Position numbers and translations under genes: made by a program. Under the pieces are notes generated by a model, which saw only the letters and a list, made by a program, of their open reading frames with translations, did not search any database and had not been told where the DNA came from. This document shows positions 45,689-52,989 of a DNA stretch of 64,000 bases, piece after piece. The stretch is from Butyricimonas paravirosa (GTDB lineage Bacteria; Bacteroidota; Bacteroidia; Bacteroidales; Marinifilaceae), in NCBI RefSeq assembly GCF_032878955.1, contig NZ_CP043839.1, forward strand, positions 4,650,001-4,714,000, given 5' to 3'. Each line of letters starts with the position of its first letter. Within the stretch, counting starts at the first letter, position 1.

Positions 45689-47044
45689 ATGACTATGAAA
45701 AAACAGAATTTACGATATATGAAATGGATAGGGAAAATGATCGTTTTATTGTTCATTTTCAATTTTCAATTCTCAATTTTCGATTGTTCCGCGCAGCGTG
45801 TAAGTTTGGATGAATGTCTGGAAAAAGCCTTGGAATCAAATTTTTCCATTAAAATCATCCGGAACGAGGCTCGGATGGATAAGAATAATTTGAATTACTC
45901 GACTTTCCTACCGACGTTGGAAGGAACCGCGAAACAGACACAGACCCGCAATGACACGAAGACCGAGAATAGCGCGGGTGAAGTGAATAAAATGTCGGAT
46001 GTAAAAACGGATAACTACACCGCGGGTGTTGCTCTAAACTGGCGGATATTTGACGGGCTAGAGATGTTCACCACCCATGAAAAACAGAAAGAGCTACTGG
46101 CAATGGGAGAACTTGCCGTGCAGCAAGCCGTGGAGAACTTGATCTTGAACGTGAGTGCAGCCTATTATAACGTGCTGGTACAACACCATAAATTGATGGC
46201 GGCCCGTCATTCACTGGAACTCTCGAATGAACGTTACGACGAGGCCAGAGTGCGTTACAAGATCGGGAATAGATCCGGGCTAGAAGCTCAACAGGCAAAA
46301 ATTGATTTGAACACGGACAGCTCGACTTACGTACGGCAAAAGGAGGCTTTAAAAAGTGCCTATATCACGTTGAACAAATTGATGAATACGGATTTACAAA
46401 TGGTGAATTACGTGCAGGACACGATCTTGCTGGGCCCGCAACTGGCATTGGGTACCTTGGAACAAAAAACTCTGGCAGGAAATACCACCTTGTTGATCGC
46501 TAAAAAAGATCAGAAAATTTCCGCGCTGGATTTAAAAAATGCCCGTGCCGTGTTGTTCCCGACGCTGGATTTCAATTCCGGGTACAACTATAACAAGACA
46601 GATACACCTTCTTCCAGTACCACGTTGAACCGGTCAAACGGTTTTTACTGGGGATTTTCGTTAAATGTCCCTATATTCAGTCGTTTACAAAACCGGACGA
46701 AGATCAAGAATGCCAAACTGGAATTGGAAAATACGGAACTTTCCTATCAGGAGGCGGAAAAAGAAACACTGGGAGATTTGGCGTTGATGTATAATTCCTA
46801 TGAAAACAACCTGCTGATGGTAAATTTCGAGATTGAAAGCGCTAGTGTAGCCGAGGCCAACTTGGATGCGGCTTTAGAAAAATACAAGATCGGGTCGCTT
46901 TCCGGAATCGAATTCAGGGAATTTCAACGTAGTTACATTGATGCCGTTGACCGGAAGTTATCCGCTATCTACCAGGCAAAAGTTTCCGAATTATCGTTAC
47001 TGCTTCTTAGCGGGGATATTCGAGGCTCGTTCGTGTCGGAGTAA
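45689..47044 (+). CDS. TolC-family outer-membrane efflux channel
   Basis: 451-aa outer-membrane channel of the efflux system. Two repeats of the outer-membrane-efflux fold: LDECLEKALESNFSIKIIRNEAR at the start and a second helical half from about residue 250, with the equatorial YNSYENNLLMV region. The signal peptide is odd: its hydrophobic core is written by a tandem ATTTTCAATTTTCAATTCTC-type repeat (45757-45787), like repeats found between genes. The likely cleavage is near CSAQ. Completes the three-gene operon. Confidence 0.92.
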   Translation: MTMKKQNLRYMKWIGKMIVLLFIFNFQFSIFDCSAQRVSLDECLEKALESNFSIKIIRNEARMDKNNLNYSTFLPTLEGTAKQTQTRNDTKTENSAGEVNKMSDVKTDNYTAGVALNWRIFDGLEMFTTHEKQKELLAMGELAVQQAVENLILNVSAAYYNVLVQHHKLMAARHSLELSNERYDEARVRYKIGNRSGLEAQQAKIDLNTDSSTYVRQKEALKSAYITLNKLMNTDLQMVNYVQDTILLGPQLALGTLEQKTLAGNTTLLIAKKDQKISALDLKNARAVLFPTLDFNSGYNYNKTDTPSSSTTLNRSNGFYWGFSLNVPIFSRLQNRTKIKNAKLELENTELSYQEAEKETLGDLALMYNSYENNLLMVNFEIESASVAEANLDAALEKYKIGSLSGIEFREFQRSYIDAVDRKLSAIYQAKVSELSLLLLSGDIRGSFVSE

Positions 47045-47126
47045 TCTGTTATCAGTTCTTAACCACGCGGTAATATTTTTGTCATATCCTACTTGTACTT
47101 TTGGCTTGTAATCTTAAAGCGAGTAA

Positions 47127-48545
47127 ATGATGAAAATAATCGTGTGGTTCAGTGTTTTAATGATGGTATTTTTCGGGTATTCCTGTACTTCCGGCAAGGG
47201 AGATGGAATACGTTACATATTTTTCTTGATTGGAGACGGGATGGGGAACGGGCAAGTGACCGGAACTCAGTTTTACCGGGCAGAACTGGATGGACGGATC
47301 GGTTTGGATTCGTTATCTTTTACCGGATTTCCAGTAGTAAACATGATGTCCACGTACTCGGCATTTAACGCGATTACTTGTTCGGCTGCGGCGGGAACAG
47401 CTTTAGCTACCGGAACCCGCACTTCAAACGGAACTATCGGTAAGGATGCTATTCACTCGAAAGACGTGTATAGTATTGCCGTAAAAGCGAAGGAAAAAGG
47501 TTTGAGCGTGGGTATTACAACTAGCGTGAGTATCGATCATGCGACGCCCGCCGTATTTTATGCTCATCAGTCTAGCCGGAGCATGTACTACGAGATCGCT
47601 ATGGATGCCGTTAAGACGGGATTTGACCTTTATGCGGGAAGTGGTTTTTTACAGACTCGTTCAATGACGGATTCAACAGCCCCGGACGTGTATCGTAGTT
47701 TCGAGGATGCGGGATACACGATTGCCAGGGGATATGACGATTTTAATCGTAAACGGGAAAAAGCAACTAAAATGGTTTTCGTGCAGGAAACAGGGGCGAG
47801 TCCATTCAGTTTGCCTTACGCGATCGACCGGAAACCGGGGGATTTAACGTTGTCTGAAATAACCCGGGGAGCAATAGATTATCTTTTTCAAAAATCAAAT
47901 AAAGGTTTTTTTCTGATGGTAGAAGGTGGTAAAATAGACTGGGCCTGCCATAGCAACGATGGGGCGACAATGGTGAATGAGGTGATGGATTTCTCGGATG
48001 CAGTGGAAGTTGTCTTGGAATTTTACCACCAACATCCGGACGAAACGCTGGTTGTCGTGACTGCCGATCATGAGACCGGAGGTGTGGGGCTTGGCACGCG
48101 AGGATATGATTTGAATCTGAAACTTTTATCTTACCAGCAAAATTCTTTGGATGTGCTGTCCGAGCGCTTGGTTTCTTTGCGGGAAAAACGGGGAGGTAAA
48201 GTCCGATGGGAAGAAGTGAAAACTGTATTGTCTGAAGAACTGGGTTTTTGGAATGAAATAGAGATCACGAAAGAGGAAGAAGACGTCCTGAAATCAGAGT
48301 TTGAATGTTCTTATCTACAAGCGGGGGCTGCTCTAAGGGGATTGTATGCTGTTGTGGAACCTTTGGCCAAACAGGCCGTCCAACTGTTAAACAACAAAGC
48401 CGGGATGGGATGGACAACCCCTGAGCATACGGGAACACGGGTGCCTGTATACGCTATCGGAGCCGGGGCATGGCGTTTTGATGGAAGTCCGTTAAACAAC
48501 ACGGATATTCCCCGGATAATAGCGGAATCTGCCGGTTGGGATTGA
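47127..48545 (+). CDS. Alkaline phosphatase, lipoprotein form
   Basis: 472-aa phosphatase of the E. coli PhoA superfamily. The signal peptide leads to a lipobox cysteine (FGYSCTSG), so it is likely an envelope lipoprotein. Metal and nucleophile motifs: LIGDGMGNGQV (Asp), the phospho-acceptor serine in AITCSAAAGTALATG, VEGGKIDWACHSND, VTADHETGG and PEHTGT. All catalytic features are present. Probably frees phosphate from organic esters in the periplasm or at the surface. Converges on the acetyltransferase gene. Confidence 0.93.
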   Translation: MMKIIVWFSVLMMVFFGYSCTSGKGDGIRYIFFLIGDGMGNGQVTGTQFYRAELDGRIGLDSLSFTGFPVVNMMSTYSAFNAITCSAAAGTALATGTRTSNGTIGKDAIHSKDVYSIAVKAKEKGLSVGITTSVSIDHATPAVFYAHQSSRSMYYEIAMDAVKTGFDLYAGSGFLQTRSMTDSTAPDVYRSFEDAGYTIARGYDDFNRKREKATKMVFVQETGASPFSLPYAIDRKPGDLTLSEITRGAIDYLFQKSNKGFFLMVEGGKIDWACHSNDGATMVNEVMDFSDAVEVVLEFYHQHPDETLVVVTADHETGGVGLGTRGYDLNLKLLSYQQNSLDVLSERLVSLREKRGGKVRWEEVKTVLSEELGFWNEIEITKEEEDVLKSEFECSYLQAGAALRGLYAVVEPLAKQAVQLLNNKAGMGWTTPEHTGTRVPVYAIGAGAWRFDGSPLNNTDIPRIIAESAGWD

Positions 48546-48575
48546 GCTGTGTGTTTGAATTTATTTAAAAGAATA

Positions 48576-49103
48576 TCATGGTTGAGATACGATCTTTAGA
48601 AATATAAGTCGCAGTAAACCACCATATTTGAGCGCCTCTTTCACGACTTTATAATTCTGTTTTTCCATGTTGTCCTTTGAATATTTATTGTCCGGGTGAA
48701 CCGTACACATGAAATACCGAAATCCTCGGGAGCATAAATCCTGTTCCGCTAATGCAGTCAGTTTCTGTTGCAAGCCTTGGCCCCGGTAGAGAGGATGTAC
48801 GACAATTGTGTCCATGTGGGCAACGAGTGAAAGTTCCGGGTCGGACAACCCGATGTCGTATCCCAAATTCTCGTTCCCACGTCCCGGGTACGTCGCGATG
48901 AAAATGCCTGCTACTTGTCGGGTTATCGGGTCTGTTGCTTGCCAGACATCTCCTTTTCGTGTATTGAATAAATCCGTGATATATTTCTCTGCATCATACT
49001 GGGCAAACCATTCCTTCTGCTCCATGGTCTCCCAAACCTCCCGCATCATCCGACCGAGAGCGGGAATATCCTTTTTTGTGGCTTTCCTGAATACAAATTT
49101 CAT
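48576..49103 (-). CDS. GNAT-family N-acetyltransferase
   Basis: 175-aa acetyl-CoA-dependent acetyltransferase. The acetyl-CoA loop is MDTIVVHPLYRGQGLQQKLTALAEQD (the RGQGLQ form of Q/RxxGxG/A), followed by FRYFMCTVHPDNKYS. It starts 4 bp after the stop codon of the beta-lactamase gene, so the two are almost certainly one transcript. The target is unknown; close coupling with a resistance gene makes a role in modifying small toxic compounds conceivable but not shown. Confidence 0.88.
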   Translation of the reverse strand: MKFVFRKATKKDIPALGRMMREVWETMEQKEWFAQYDAEKYITDLFNTRKGDVWQATDPITRQVAGIFIATYPGRGNENLGYDIGLSDPELSLVAHMDTIVVHPLYRGQGLQQKLTALAEQDLCSRGFRYFMCTVHPDNKYSKDNMEKQNYKVVKEALKYGGLLRLIFLKIVSQP

Positions 49104-49107
49104 GGTT

Positions 49108-50028
49108 TTATTCGTGACTGTTATTCGTAACGTGTCGATATACCGTTTTTGAAATATCTGCGATAATTCGGGCTGTTGCGGCCTCGCTTTCTTCTGAATC
49201 CTTTATAAAAACAGCGATCGTGTAGCTTTGGCCATCGGGTAAGTACACGAACCCGACATCGTTCATCCCGATGATTTGTCCTTTGTTATTCCGGTCACCG
49301 GTCCCGGTTTTATGACCGATGATTGCTTTGTTTCCTTGCAGAGGGCGGGCTAACCGATCTTTTCCCGTTTCGCAGGACATCATGGTCGTTTTGATAAATC
49401 CTTGGTATTCGTCATCGAATAGCCGCACGTTCAACAGTAATTCAATTATTCTTGCCGTTTCAAGTGGGGTACTCCAATTCTGGTAGCATTTGTTTTTATC
49501 TTGGTGCATCTCGTCTTCGGTGGCCTTGATCGCGAAATGTCTCATGCCCAAATTGGAGCGGATGTAGTGATCCGTAGCCTCCGTGCCTCCGGTTTGCTGG
49601 AAAAGAATATCACAGGCATTATTATCGCTTAAATGCAAGGTGTACTCTAGTAATTCTTTTATCGGGAGAGAAATTTCTCCATCCGGGTACAGGTCTCGGA
49701 GCGGGCTGTACGTGTCCGTTTTCAGATCAGCCTTACGAATATAAATAGGTGTATCGAAAGACAAGCCCTTCTTCTCGCAATAATCGGCAACTGCTAAAGC
49801 TTGATGCAACTTGAACACGCTCATCATCGGGTAACGTGCGTCATTATTAATCGTGATCGTGTCTTTACTATTAATGATTACGGCAATACCAATTTGTGCT
49901 TTTTTATTCGCGATGACTTTTCGTAATTGTTCCTCTAATTCCTTCTGCTCGGCCTTGATTACAACCGGTAACACGAGTAAAAAGAGAATAAAAAATAGTT
50001 TTCGGGGTGCTATATTAACGTGTGTCAT
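49108..50028 (-). CDS. Class A beta-lactamase, subclass A2-like
   Basis: Serine beta-lactamase related to the CepA/CblA/CfxA group of Bacteroidales, periplasmic after a signal peptide (LFFILFLLVLPVVIKA). Catalytic motifs: Ser70 in MSVFKLHQA (SxxK), SDN in LHLSDNNACD, omega-loop ATEDEMHQDKNKCYQNWSTP with the general-base glutamate, and KTG in GHKTGTGDR. About 306 aa from the ATG at 50028, which directly precedes the signal peptide. All active-site residues are present, so it should hydrolyse penicillins or cephalosporins. No mobile-element genes are nearby, so it looks chromosomal. Confidence 0.93.
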   Translation of the reverse strand: MTHVNIAPRKLFFILFLLVLPVVIKAEQKELEEQLRKVIANKKAQIGIAVIINSKDTITINNDARYPMMSVFKLHQALAVADYCEKKGLSFDTPIYIRKADLKTDTYSPLRDLYPDGEISLPIKELLEYTLHLSDNNACDILFQQTGGTEATDHYIRSNLGMRHFAIKATEDEMHQDKNKCYQNWSTPLETARIIELLLNVRLFDDEYQGFIKTTMMSCETGKDRLARPLQGNKAIIGHKTGTGDRNNKGQIIGMNDVGFVYLPDGQSYTIAVFIKDSEESEAATARIIADISKTVYRHVTNNSHE

Positions 50029-50192
50029 GCGAGCCTGTTTTTGATTTATGATGTTGTTTTTTTGCCTTGTCCGGGGAAAATCCTTACCCACCTGTCAGCA
50101 AATTTACAAAATTAATCCGAATCCCTTGAAACCTGTCAATGTCTTTTCCCATGTTGACACGAGAACAGTTTATTTTATAATTGGGCCAGTTG

Positions 50193-50223
50193 TTTGTCGT
50201 CTTCAATAAAAAGTTTACTTTTG
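50193..50223 (+). promoter_or_regulatory. Promoter of the first ECF sigma gene
   Basis: TTTG (50193-50196), 19 bp, TACTTTTG (50216-50223). Exact consensus, so the sigma gene looks constitutively transcribed by the housekeeping sigma. Confidence 0.75.
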
Positions 50224-50248
50224 CATGGATAGAGGTCGTGTTAGTTAT

Positions 50249-50797
50249 ATGCGTATCATGATAGGAAATGATTTAAATAGTGATTCTTTTGAAAGTTTAT
50301 TTAAATCCCATTTCGGGGATTTGGTCGGATTCGTATGTAGCTACGTGAACGACGAAGAGGTGGCCAAGGACATCGTGCATGATGTGTTCCTCGTGGTGTT
50401 GAAGAATCAAAAGAAATTGGATACTTCTTATTCTTTGAAGTCCTACCTGTTCACCTTATCCAAGAATTACGCTTTGAATTATTTGAAACATTTACGTGTC
50501 GTGGCTATGAACGAACGGGAAGTTGTCGAGGCGTTGCAGAATGCTGATGAGGAATTGGATGATTATGAACAACGTATGGCCCGCTTGAACGAAAAACTCG
50601 ACGAATTGCCTGAAAAACAACGGGAAGTACTGATGAAATGTTTTGTTGAAGGTCAAACATACAAGGACGTGGCTGACGAGATGGGAATTAGTGTAAATTC
50701 GGTGAAGACTCATATCTCACGAGGATTGAAATTCCTGCGAAACGAGTTGAAGGAGGAAATGGTGATGTTATTCCTGCTGAAACGGGAACGAGTATAA
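50249..50797 (+). CDS. ECF RNA polymerase sigma factor (SusC/D-locus type)
   Basis: Sigma-70 family ECF factor, about 182 aa. Region 2 shows FESLFKSHFGDLVGFVCSYVNDEEVAKDIVHDVFL, region 4 LPEKQREVLMKCFVEGQTYKDVADEMGISVNSVKTHISRGL. The ATG at 50249 is used because the earlier one (50225) lies at the expected transcription start. It should drive the SusC/D genes when FecR relays a signal. Its closest visible relative is the sigma gene at 63059. Confidence 0.92.
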   Translation: MRIMIGNDLNSDSFESLFKSHFGDLVGFVCSYVNDEEVAKDIVHDVFLVVLKNQKKLDTSYSLKSYLFTLSKNYALNYLKHLRVVAMNEREVVEALQNADEELDDYEQRMARLNEKLDELPEKQREVLMKCFVEGQTYKDVADEMGISVNSVKTHISRGLKFLRNELKEEMVMLFLLKRERV

Positions 50798-50829
50798 ATG
50801 TTTGAAAATTGGGATGTTAATTTAAAATA

Positions 50830-51345
50830 GTGAAAAAAATGATGAAGTTAATTGTATGTATCGTTCTGACATTGACCCTGTCAAACGTCTTTGGACAAGA
50901 GTCCAATAATGGAAAAAAATTGTGGGCAGATTCTTTTTTGAATAAGAAAGCCCCGGAATTTGTGGTGGAAGAGTGGATTTCCCAGCAGCCGAAATTGAAG
51001 GGAAAATTTATTTTGATTGACTTTTGGGCAACATGGTGTGGCCCGTGCCGGAAGGCGATACCCGAATTAAACGAGTTTGCTAAAAAATTCGGGAAAAAGT
51101 TGGTTGTTATCGGAATTTCCGATGAAACTGCCGATAAAGTAAAAGAGATGAAAGACCCGAATATCGAATATTACAGTGCGGTAGACACCAAGGGGGTAAT
51201 GAAGAAAGCGCTTGGGGTAAAGGGGATTCCTCACGTGATTTTGATTGATCCGAAAGGCATTGTTCGTTGGGAAGGTTTTCCATTATTACAGGGGCATGAG
51301 TTAACGGCAGAGGTTATCGAGAAAATAATGAAGAAATATAAGTAG
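50830..51345 (+). CDS. Secreted thioredoxin-like protein between sigma and FecR
   Basis: 171-aa exported thioredoxin fold (TlpA/ResA-like). Signal peptide ends near NVFGQ; the active site is WATWCGPCRKA, and the cis-proline lies in GVKGIPHVILID. The first codon may be GTG at 50830 or ATG at 50839. Its position is unusual: sigma and FecR genes normally adjoin, as they do in the second locus at 63 kb. It suggests redox chemistry connected with the signal or the imported substrate. A terminator follows. Confidence 0.88.
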   Translation: MKKMMKLIVCIVLTLTLSNVFGQESNNGKKLWADSFLNKKAPEFVVEEWISQQPKLKGKFILIDFWATWCGPCRKAIPELNEFAKKFGKKLVVIGISDETADKVKEMKDPNIEYYSAVDTKGVMKKALGVKGIPHVILIDPKGIVRWEGFPLLQGHELTAEVIEKIMKKYK

Positions 51346-51379
51346 AGGTATTTTTTTATTTTTACAGGATAATTTGAAG

Positions 51380-51408
51380 ACAGGACTTTTTTGAAGTCCT
51401 GTTTTTTT
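51380..51408 (+). terminator. Terminator after the thioredoxin gene
   Basis: ACAGGACTT (51380-51388) pairs perfectly with AAGTCCTGT (51394-51402), then a T-run. It separates sigma-thioredoxin from FecR. Confidence 0.85.
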
Positions 51409-51749
51409 GTCGGGTATTCATAAGTGGGAATTTATAACGTTATCAAAAGGTATTAAGTTGTATAATAAAGATTATAGTTTTATATCTATCATATTTATAA
51501 AGTAATATTCATTTTATAACGATCTTAAATTTATATGTTATTATCTATTATAATTAGAGTTGAATAGGAAATGAATGGGAGTTGAATAGGAGTTGGTATA
51601 ATATAATTACGAAAAAAGATCAATTAAAATTTATTTTTGTGATGGGATTACCCATACAAATCCGATTATTTTCCGTTAGATAAAAAAATATTCAATTTTT
51701 TGTCACCCATTTGAGGTGGCTTGTTGTGTTATTGTAAAAAATAGCAAAA
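51409..51749 (+). promoter_or_regulatory. FecR upstream region with GTCACCC motif
   Basis: AT-rich leader of about 340 bp without a gene. It contains the palindromic TTTATAACGTTAT (51431-51443), repeated GAGTTGAATAGGA words (51558-51590), a -7 box TATTTTTG (51632-51639) and GTCACCC at 51702-51708, exactly 41 nt before the FecR ATG. The same motif and spacing occur before the second FecR at 63685. It may be a sigma-dependent promoter or operator. Confidence 0.5.
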
Positions 51750-52907
51750 ATGGATTATAAGAATGACGATATAGAATTTGCCAATAGGTTACTTACTCGA
51801 CGGGAAGAGTTGAATGACGAGGAAGTGACTGCATGGTTGAAAGAGAAAGATCATGTTGAGCTATTGGACGAGATCGCGGCGATCCGGCAGAAGTTGTCCG
51901 GACAAAGCTATGGAGAGAATGGTGAAGAAGAATTCCAGCATTTGGAGAAGAGTATTTATGATCAGAAGAGTCGCCGGATGACTTTGCGGTGGTCGATTGC
52001 CGCCTCGATTATATTGTTGGTCGGTTTATTCGTGGGGCGTACGATAAATGAGGTTCGGGATATGCATGAGGAACAAGTGTTAGTGAAGAACGTGATGCAA
52101 CCCGGAACGTCAAAGGCTATTTTAATGATGGCTGACGGGAAAGAGGTGGTGTTGGAACAAGGGCAGAATTTGAATATTTTGTTGAATGAACGGGTTCGGG
52201 TGGCTACCAATAGTCGGGGTATCGTGTATGAAGAGCATGGAAAAGGGGTGGTGACAGAAGAGTATAATAAGTTGACAACGCCTATCGGGGGAGAGTATTC
52301 ATTGGTATTATCGGATGGTACCAAGGTGTTTTTGAATGCGGATTCCGAATTAAAATATCCGGTAGAATTCAGTGACGGAAAACGAATCGTTGATTTGAAA
52401 GGTGAGGCCTATTTCGAGGTTCACAAAGATAGTTTGCGTCCTTTTGTCGTTCGGATGAACGGGTCGGAAGTGACTGTTCTGGGAACATCGTTTAACGTGA
52501 ACACTTACGGGGATGACGGGCAGATCTACACGACGCTGGTGAACGGGTCGGTCCGGGTGTCTTCCGTGAAGAACGGGCAGGCAGAGGTGCTGAAACCGGG
52601 AATGCAGAGCGTGATGGACGTGCAATCGGGACAATTGACGGTGAGAGAGGTGGACGTGGAGCCTTACGTGGCATGGAGAGAAGGGCGGTTCGTGTTCCGG
52701 GCGATGACGCTGGATTTGATCATGCGCCAGTTGCAACGCTGGTATGATTTCGAGGTGTTCTACCAGAATCCGGAATTGAAAGACTACGAGTTCCGGGGCG
52801 TGATCAAAAGGGATATGGATCTGGATAAAGTGTTGTCCGTGATTAAAGTAACGACAAATGTTGATTTCGAGGTAAAAGGAAAAGTGATAACTATTATAAA
52901 ACGTTAG
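51750..52907 (+). CDS. FecR-family anti-sigma/signal transducer
   Basis: 385-aa inner-membrane regulator that holds the ECF sigma factor and receives a signal from the SusC/TonB receptor. Cytoplasmic anti-sigma part (about 1-85), one membrane helix (LRWSIAASIILLVGLFVGRTI, about 88-108), then the periplasmic FecR domain (VVTEEYNKLTTPIGGEYSLVLSDGTKVFLNADS, and VKPF-type FEVHKDSLRPFVV) and a C-terminal domain (VFRAMTLDLIMRQLQRWYDF) that resembles the STN fold and would contact the receptor's N-terminal domain. Confidence 0.93.
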   Translation: MDYKNDDIEFANRLLTRREELNDEEVTAWLKEKDHVELLDEIAAIRQKLSGQSYGENGEEEFQHLEKSIYDQKSRRMTLRWSIAASIILLVGLFVGRTINEVRDMHEEQVLVKNVMQPGTSKAILMMADGKEVVLEQGQNLNILLNERVRVATNSRGIVYEEHGKGVVTEEYNKLTTPIGGEYSLVLSDGTKVFLNADSELKYPVEFSDGKRIVDLKGEAYFEVHKDSLRPFVVRMNGSEVTVLGTSFNVNTYGDDGQIYTTLVNGSVRVSSVKNGQAEVLKPGMQSVMDVQSGQLTVREVDVEPYVAWREGRFVFRAMTLDLIMRQLQRWYDFEVFYQNPELKDYEFRGVIKRDMDLDKVLSVIKVTTNVDFEVKGKVITIIKR

Positions 52908-52916
52908 GAAAGAAAT

Positions 52917-52963
52917 ACGGGGATTGCCGCTAACAACCCCCGTGTTCATTCTCCGAAGAGAAT
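52917..52963 (+). promoter_or_regulatory. Two hairpins between FecR and susC-like gene
   Basis: ACGGGG/CCCCGT (52917-52922 with 52938-52943) and ATTCTC-CGAA-GAGAAT (52948-52963). No T-run, so these are possible processing or attenuation elements rather than terminators. Confidence 0.35.
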
Positions 52964-52989
52964 TCAAGTATTAATTCAATTACAAAGCT

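Noticed and set aside
49108..50028. Beta-lactamase on a mobile element
   Set aside because: No transposase, integrase, target-site duplication or terminal repeats are visible on either side, and the flanks are ordinary chromosomal genes.
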